From assembly GCF_000521485.1 (NCBI RefSeq), contig NZ_BAVS01000012.1:28799-92798 (forward strand): a DNA stretch of 64,000 nucleotides, given 5' to 3'. Within the stretch, counting starts at the first letter, position 1. Every line of letters begins with the position of its first letter. The DNA comes from Gracilibacillus boraciitolerans JCM 21714. Its GTDB lineage: Bacteria > Bacillota > Bacilli > Bacillales > Amphibacillaceae. A program made the position numbers and the translations under genes. This document shows, piece after piece, positions 58,690 to 64,000 of the stretch. The notes under the pieces are model-generated. The model ran no database searches. It was not told the DNA's origin and worked only from the letters and a program-made list of their open reading frames with translations.

Positions 58690-60921
58690 TTACTTTTTTA
58701 TCCACTCGTCGATTGGCATTGGTTTATCAAATAAGTATCCCTGCCCAAGATCACAATCTAATTCTTTTAATGCTTCTAGTTGCCACTCATGTTCAATTCC
58801 TTCAGATACTACTCTTAGATCTAAATTTAAACCTATGTCAATCATCGTCTTCACAATCAGTAAACTCTTTTCATTATCAATTTCATCAATAAATGCTTTA
58901 TCGATTTTTATCGTATCAATAGGTAAATCCCTTAACAAATAGAAAGAAGAATAACCTGTACCAAAATCATCAATTGCTATTTTTACTCCTAGCTCATGTA
59001 AACCATGAATGATTTGCATCGAAGTATCAACATTCTGCATCATGCTTTCAGTGATTTCCAATTCTAAACAAGTTGGATCTAATCCTGTTTCTTCAACAAT
59101 TTCTTTTACGATCGTAACAAATCCTTCTTCCATTTGTTTAGATGATACATTGACAGCTATCAACGAACCTGTCATTCCGTTTTCTTGTAATTGTTTTATT
59201 TCTGCACATGCTGTTCTCATTACCCATTCCCCTATGGCATGGATTTGCCCTGTATCTTCTGCAATTGGAATAAACTCTGCTGGAGAAATTAATCCAAGAG
59301 TTGGATGTTTCCATCTCAAAAGTGCTTCTAATCCTCTTCTTTTACCAGTGTCTAAGCAATGGATCGGTTGATAAACCAGAAACAGTTGATTTTCTGCTAT
59401 CGATTTTTCTAAATCAATCTCGAGCTGCATTCTTCTCATTAACATATCATTTAAATTTTCATCAAAAAAATAATAACGATTTTTCCCGAGGACTTTGGCC
59501 TGATACATGGCAGCATCCGCATGCTTTAATAGTAAGTCTTCTGTTACCACATTATTAGAATACGAACTAATACCGATGCTCGGAGTGATGGTTATTTCAT
59601 ATTGTTCTAACTGAAAAGGTTGAGTGAAAGCAGACAGAATACTTTCTGCCACATGCCTGCTTTCTAGCTCTGTAGCATCTGATATTAAAATAATAAACTC
59701 ATCTCCACCGATTCGATAAATCTCATATTTAGGAATCAGTACTTGCTTTAATCTGGCTGCAGCCTCTTTTAATACGAGATCACCTGCATAATGACCAAAT
59801 GTATCGTTAATATTTTTAAATCGATCTAAATCCATTAGTAAAACTGCCACAGAAAAATTTTCTGCTTCTGCTTTTTTTAATATTTTTTGTGATTCTTTTT
59901 TAAAACTTGTACGATTTTTCAATAAAGTAAGCGAATCATGATAGGCTAAATGTTGATACTCACGAACCAGTTTTTTGTTATGATTCAAGATAATAATTTG
60001 TCGAACTATAATCATTATAAATACAATACTAATTCCTAAACTTAACGAATTCAATTCCCAATCATAGCTTTCAGTTACAAGAATTAATAGAAGAAGCGCT
60101 CCGATATACGGAAAATAAGTTTCTTTTGAAAATAAAGTATTCACACGATTCTTGTCACTTAATTTCTGATCCAAGTTAATAAATTTAGCAGAGCCACCGA
60201 TTAATAGAAGCGAAAATAACCATAGAGAATCAATGAAAGGAAGAAAGGAATTTAGCTCATTCATTTTCACCACAACATGCATCAGTTGAACAATAATTTG
60301 AAGGAAAATCCCACCTAAATAGAAAAGTATTGAATTTTTTTCGCAACTATAGACATTCAAATAATATAAATTTGTTAGCGCGAACATAAGGCATAAATAG
60401 ACTATTTGATACAAAATAGTGATGATCGTTAGTAAAAGCGAATCATGCGCAAAAAACACAACAGGCTCAAACAGGTAATGAATACTAATAGCGATGGCGA
60501 TAACCATAAATACATATATGTTAAAAAGATAGGGACCAGTTGATATACTCGTTTCAATTACTTTTATTTTATACACTGTTGCAGCTAAAAACAGAATATA
60601 TGAAATAAGCCATAATATAAAGCATATAAGTGGATACTCATATCCACCAGTAATCATAATATTTATAATCCAAATACTATTCGAAATCATATATACAGCC
60701 ATACCTATCCCAATAAAAATCCAAAAGTTCTTCTGCTCGGTTGATGATTGATGATAAGCAGAACGTATCCACGATAAAATAAAAAATACAGCTACTACTG
60801 GTCCAGTAATTGGAAGTAATACGCTTAACAGCAGAAAATCCTCTAATAATAATAATAGGATATAATATCCTATTCCAGTAAGTAATAGCTTCACTAAAAA
60901 TGATGTTAACCTTGGGTGCAT
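58690..60921 (-). CDS. Membrane GGDEF-EAL cyclic di-GMP protein
   Basis: 743 aa. About eight hydrophobic helices form an N-terminal membrane sensor (to about 310). A GGDEF domain with intact YRIGGDEF (GGDEF about 405-409) and an EAL domain with intact LEALLRWKHP (EAL about 532-534) follow; DDFGTGYSSFYLLRDLPID is also conserved. Both synthesis and hydrolysis of cyclic di-GMP look possible. ATG 60921 follows AAGGTAGGG. No G tract is lengthened here. Confidence 0.93.
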   Translation of the reverse strand: MHPRLTSFLVKLLLTGIGYYILLLLLEDFLLLSVLLPITGPVVAVFFILSWIRSAYHQSSTEQKNFWIFIGIGMAVYMISNSIWIINIMITGGYEYPLICFILWLISYILFLAATVYKIKVIETSISTGPYLFNIYVFMVIAIAISIHYLFEPVVFFAHDSLLLTIITILYQIVYLCLMFALTNLYYLNVYSCEKNSILFYLGGIFLQIIVQLMHVVVKMNELNSFLPFIDSLWLFSLLLIGGSAKFINLDQKLSDKNRVNTLFSKETYFPYIGALLLLILVTESYDWELNSLSLGISIVFIMIIVRQIIILNHNKKLVREYQHLAYHDSLTLLKNRTSFKKESQKILKKAEAENFSVAVLLMDLDRFKNINDTFGHYAGDLVLKEAAARLKQVLIPKYEIYRIGGDEFIILISDATELESRHVAESILSAFTQPFQLEQYEITITPSIGISSYSNNVVTEDLLLKHADAAMYQAKVLGKNRYYFFDENLNDMLMRRMQLEIDLEKSIAENQLFLVYQPIHCLDTGKRRGLEALLRWKHPTLGLISPAEFIPIAEDTGQIHAIGEWVMRTACAEIKQLQENGMTGSLIAVNVSSKQMEEGFVTIVKEIVEETGLDPTCLELEITESMMQNVDTSMQIIHGLHELGVKIAIDDFGTGYSSFYLLRDLPIDTIKIDKAFIDEIDNEKSLLIVKTMIDIGLNLDLRVVSEGIEHEWQLEALKELDCDLGQGYLFDKPMPIDEWIKK

Positions 60922-61118
60922 CCGTATCCCTACCTTCGTTCTTTGCGTCTAATATAGTTCAAATTAATCAAATAATTGAGTATTAATTGATTATATTTTA
61001 CTACATTTTAAAGACATTTTGGGGGATTAAAAGAAATAATTTTTATTTTATTATTTTCTTTGTTACTTTACCAATTCATTTTAAGCAATAAAGAAGTACT
61101 TTTAAAGGAGGAATTTTT

Positions 61119-61370
61119 TTGAAAAAGGGAAACAACATGTCAAGTCTTCAAAAAGAAAGTCAATTAGCACAGGCACAACATTCAATCTCACATCTCCAAC
61201 AGGCTATTCAGCAGGCTCAAAGTCATCATAATGAGGAAATATTAGCACAAATCCAGCATTCTTTAGATCGGACAGAGCGATCTGTACTCCAAGCTGAAAC
61301 TGTCACTGACAATGAGCAAGCAATTGTTCTCATTCAGCAGGAATGCAGACAACATCTAGCTGTAAGATAA
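61119..61370 (+). CDS. Small Gln-rich helical protein
   Basis: 83 aa, starting MKKGNNMSSLQKESQLAQAQ, with a strongly helical, Gln/Glu/His-rich body (ISHLQQAIQQAQSHHNEE) and a likely coiled coil. TTG 61119 is chosen because AAAGGAGG lies seven bases upstream; ATG at residue 7 has none. Small proteins of this kind are common and uncharacterised in Bacillus. Followed by a tandem repeat. Confidence 0.7.
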   Translation: MKKGNNMSSLQKESQLAQAQHSISHLQQAIQQAQSHHNEEILAQIQHSLDRTERSVLQAETVTDNEQAIVLIQQECRQHLAVR

Positions 61371-61384
61371 TAGATTTTCACGCA

Positions 61385-61550
61385 ATGATTATGTCTAAAA
61401 TTTGGATGAGATCTTCTCTCAACGGGACTTTAGACGATGATTAAGTTGAAAATCTCGATCAGAGGTGCTTTCACCGGGTTTTTACCAATAATTATATGTG
61501 GAATCCTGATGAGAGATGTCTTCATTGGGATATCCCTAATGGTTAAAATT
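61385..61550. repeat. 51/52-bp degenerate tandem repeat, three copies plus a start
   Basis: ATGATTA-type starts lie at 61385, 61437, 61488 and 61539. Within each unit a GATGAGA/GATCAGA block and an ACGGG/CCGGG/TTGGG block recur at fixed offsets. Copies are about 60-70 per cent alike by eye. No gene is seen here. Confidence 0.65.
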
Positions 61551-61690
61551 TACTTGATTTATACTCTCCCTCCTCTTATTTCGCATATAGTTTCAGCACA
61601 CATTACTCTCAATTGAAACATTCGCTGATATGTGTACCTTTTATTAAAAGCGGGAATAATAAAGAAAAATAATAGAAGGAGGAAATTAAA

Positions 61691-62481
61691 ATGCATCATC
61701 ATCTAAACGGCAAGGTCGCAATTATAACGGGAGGAAGTTCAGGGATAGGGCGTGCCTCTGCTATTGATCTCGCAAAAGAGGGCGTAAAGGTGTGTTTAAT
61801 CGACATAAAAGAGGATAAAGCAAAAGATGTAAAGGCTGAAATCGAAGCACTAGGCAGTGAAGCAATGATTGTCGATGCTGATCTTTCTGATGCGAACAGA
61901 GTCAAAAATGCCATTCAACAGGTAATCGATCAATGGGGGGGCAAGTTAGATATTATTTTTGCCAATGGTGGTATAAATGGCGTTTTGGCACCTATTGAAG
62001 ATTTAGAACCGGAGGATTGGGACAAAACAATTAATACAAATTTAAAAGGAACTTTTCATACGGTGAAATATGCGATCCCATATATGAAGGAAAGTGGAGG
62101 CAGTATCATCATCACGAGTTCTGTTAATGGTAATCGAATCTTTTCCAGCTTTGGGATGTCAGCCTATAGCACCTCAAAAGCAGGTCAAATGGCATTCGGA
62201 AAGATGGCTGCATTAGAGCTGGCCCAGTACAAAATCAGAGTCAATATCATATGTCCAGGGGGGCAATTAAAACCAATATAGGCGAAAATACTGAAAAAAC
62301 ACCAGAACTAGACAAAATTAATATTCCAGTTAAATTTCCTGAAGGTGATAAGCCTCTTGATAGCCGTCCTGGAAAACCTGAAGAAATTGCCCAGCTTGTT
62401 ACTTTCCTTGCTTCCGATTTATCGAGTCATATTACGGGTACAGAGTTGTTCATTGATGGAGCCGAATCTTTGCTGAAATAA
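61691..62481 (+). CDS. Short-chain dehydrogenase/reductase, one frame break
   Basis: About 262 aa. Rossmann motif [10 protein letters not shown] (TGxxxGIG type, about 13-22), [13 protein letters not shown] at the NAG position, and catalytic Ser-Tyr-Lys in TSSVNG...YSTSKAGQ. The frame breaks at 62258-62263: six G, where four restore INIICPGAIKTNI. It then continues to [11 protein letters not shown]7 at 61935-61941 turns the family motif WGKLDI into WGGKLDI. Ribosome site AAGGAGGAAA. The substrate is unknown. Confidence 0.9.
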
Positions 62482-62791
62482 AGTGAGACTATGATTTATG
62501 GGGGGGTTTTTACCCCCTACTGATCATTAGCTAAACTTATCATGGTGTTAGCGTCTGTTTACCCCCGATTAGCCACTTAGCTTGCTTGTGTTACTTGAAG
62601 TGGGTCTTACAGACGTTTAGCACCGTGGTAAATAACAGCAAAGAGACAAAAGTAATTTATCTCTATTCTATTTCCTGATTTACAGGGAAACCATTTTTCA
62701 CGGTTTGATCATTTTTCATAAAAGGCATAACCAAATCATTTTACCATTTTAATCATGGTTGGTTGGGCAGGTTCTATTTCTATTTTTCACC
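62482..62791. other. Intergenic region with an extended inverted repeat
   Basis: GGTGTTAGCGTCTGT (62544-62558) pairs imperfectly with ACAGACGTTTAGCACC (62609-62624), and CCACTT (62573-62578) with AAGTGG (62598-62603) inside it. Next to the SDR stop, a G7 tract, TTTTTA and C5 also form a small hairpin (62500-62517). The region has no convincing gene. It could be a structured RNA or a decayed mobile-element end. Confidence 0.5.
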
Positions 62792-62851
62792 TTAACGTAC
62801 TTCACGAACACCAAACTCATCTTCCACCACTAATATTTTATAGCCCAGCAA
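62792..62851 (-). pseudogene. Remnant of a response-regulator receiver gene
   Basis: With a GGAGG ribosome site (62858-62862) and TTG start at 62851, the minus strand encodes MLGYKILVVEDEFGVREVR and then stops. KILVVEDE(F)GVREV is the unmistakable first strand and acidic pocket of a receiver domain, but nothing after it continues the domain. It looks like the surviving 5' end of a deleted two-component regulator gene. Confidence 0.65.
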
Positions 62852-63092
62852 GGTAAAACCTCCTCATATTTAAGCAATACTTTATAGGTAATAATAAAAA
62901 AACCAGTGCACCCCCCCACTTTTTCATGACAGGACACCTACTTTTTTAATCGTATTAGGTATTGTACACCATTCATCTAGTGCAAAGCATTGTTTCTCAT
63001 CTTTTTTTCATCAAATTGTCAATGTTTAAATAAAGCTTAGTTGCAAATAATATGATATTATATACGAAGATAGATGAATTGGAGGTAGAGAA

Positions 63093-63998
63093 ATGGGTAA
63101 ACGTATTTTATTATTTTTGTTAACGAACATTCTCGTAATGACAACAATTGTAATCGTATGGACTGTTATTACCAAATACACTGGCATTAATGGTTCGTTC
63201 CAAATGAATGGCCAAATAAATTATGGGACATTAATGATTTTCAGTATTGTTGTTGGTTTTACCGGAGCATTTATCTCCCTTGCTATGTCACGATGGATGG
63301 CAAAAATGATGATGAAAGTACAAGTAATTGATCCTAATAATCCCGCAAATGCCTATGAACGCGTCGTTTACGAAAAAGTAGAGCGCTTATCACGTGCTGC
63401 TGGATTAACACATACACCGCAAGTCGGTATTTATCAATCAGCTGAAATCAATGCCTTTGCAACAGGTCCAACAAAAAAACGCTCTTTAGTAGCAGTGTCA
63501 GCTGGTCTATTACAAAATATGGATGATGATGCTGTAGAGGGTATTATTGCTCACGAAGTAGCACACGTAGCAAATGGTGACATGGTAACAATGACACTGT
63601 TACAGGGAATTGTTAACACGTTTGTTGTGTTTTTCTCTCGGATCGCAGCGATCATTGTTTCACGCTTTGTTCGTTCTGAAATTCAATGGATTGTTCAATT
63701 TGCAGCGATCATTGTTTTCCAAATTTTATTCTCGATTCTCGGCAGTATTGTCGTCAGCGCCTATTCCCGTCACCGTGAATATCACGCGGACAAAGGTGGA
63801 GCAGACTTAGCAGGCCGTGACAAAATGGCACATGCTCTACGATCATTAAAAATGCATGTAGACCGGGCAAAAGTTGATGACCGCACCGACGATTCAGCCA
63901 TTCAGACTATGAAAATAAACGGAAAAAGCAACTTTATAAGCCTATTCTCGACTCACCCACCACTAGACGACCGCATCGCCAGATTAGAACAACGTTAA
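63093..63998 (+). CDS. htpX: HtpX membrane zinc metalloprotease
   Basis: 301 aa, M48B family. Two N-terminal helices (about 4-27 and 45-67), zinc motif HEVAH (about 154-158) in [16 protein letters not shown], two further helices and the third zinc ligand in [17 protein letters not shown]. It degrades misfolded membrane proteins. ATG 63093 follows TTGGAGG. Complete and intact; unlike most neighbours it has no lengthened G tract. Confidence 0.95.
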   Translation: MGKRILLFLLTNILVMTTIVIVWTVITKYTGINGSFQMNGQINYGTLMIFSIVVGFTGAFISLAMSRWMAKMMMKVQVIDPNNPANAYERVVYEKVERLSRAAGLTHTPQVGIYQSAEINAFATGPTKKRSLVAVSAGLLQNMDDDAVEGIIAHEVAHVANGDMVTMTLLQGIVNTFVVFFSRIAAIIVSRFVRSEIQWIVQFAAIIVFQILFSILGSIVVSAYSRHREYHADKGGADLAGRDKMAHALRSLKMHVDRAKVDDRTDDSAIQTMKINGKSNFISLFSTHPPLDDRIARLEQR

Positions 63999-64000
63999 AA

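Noticed and set aside
62890..62960. Possible insertion-sequence end (GTGCACCCC...CATGACAGGACACC)
   Set aside because: Resembles some IS3-type termini, but no second end, target duplication or transposase fragment is visible.

Overview
The window comes from a low-GC Gram-positive spore-former of the Bacillaceae, most like a halotolerant genus such as Gracilibacillus or Amphibacillus. The evidence is the AT-rich sequence, GGAGG ribosome sites with frequent TTG/GTG starts, lipobox binding proteins, YesM/YesN-type two-component systems, YdbS/YdbT, a PrkA kinase and CcpA-type cre sites. The genus is inferred from gene content only. I saw no rRNA, tRNA, CRISPR array, prophage or complete insertion sequence.

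Layout. 1-1.5 kb: 5' part of prkA. 1.5-8.4 kb: a maltodextrin locus, with a neopullulanase facing a binding protein, two permeases and a LacI regulator; the divergent promoters share an operator word and a cre site. 8.7-10.2 kb: an isolated UreF/UreD pair. 10.4-23.8 kb: housekeeping and membrane genes (chemoreceptor, haem O synthase-like protein, SAM hydrolase family, Ca-ATPase, TlyC-like protein, Nudix, LCP, haemolysin III). 23.9-30 kb: GH3 glucosidase, a guanidine-I riboswitch with a paired SMR exporter, and YdbS/YdbT. 30-35 kb: a large LPxTA-anchored surface protein, a small LPxTA remnant and an NhaC antiporter. 35-55 kb: two back-to-back plant-glycan uptake systems on the minus strand, each with a binding protein, two permeases, histidine kinase, AraC-type response regulator and hydrolases (GH43 plus a six-hairpin glycosidase; GH31 plus YesL). 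None of the three sugar importers has an ATPase gene here, so they probably share an MsmX-type ATPase encoded elsewhere. 55-64 kb: lactate permease, quinone oxidoreductase, GGDEF-EAL protein, SDR and HtpX.

The dominant oddity is a window-wide excess of G/C homopolymers of exactly 7 or 8 bases (nearly 60, where fewer than one or two would be expected). Where family motifs are known, most look like a 4- or 5-base tract lengthened by three, adding one glycine or proline to a conserved motif (GH31 YGLGERF reads YGLGGERF; NhaC GTSWGTFG reads GTSWGGTFG). Another group of tracts has 5 or 6 bases where 4 are expected, and each breaks a reading frame. A smaller set of frame breaks lies outside G tracts. 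I annotate broken genes as single loci and give the break positions. A sequencing or assembly artefact is the leading explanation, but the strong in-frame bias needs explaining and raw reads would decide.

Other items of note are three unrelated families of short tandem repeats between genes (two with a period near 51 bp, one of 21 bp that switches orientation), a 26-bp perfect palindrome, a remnant of a response-regulator gene before htpX, and the urease accessory pair with no urease genes beside it.
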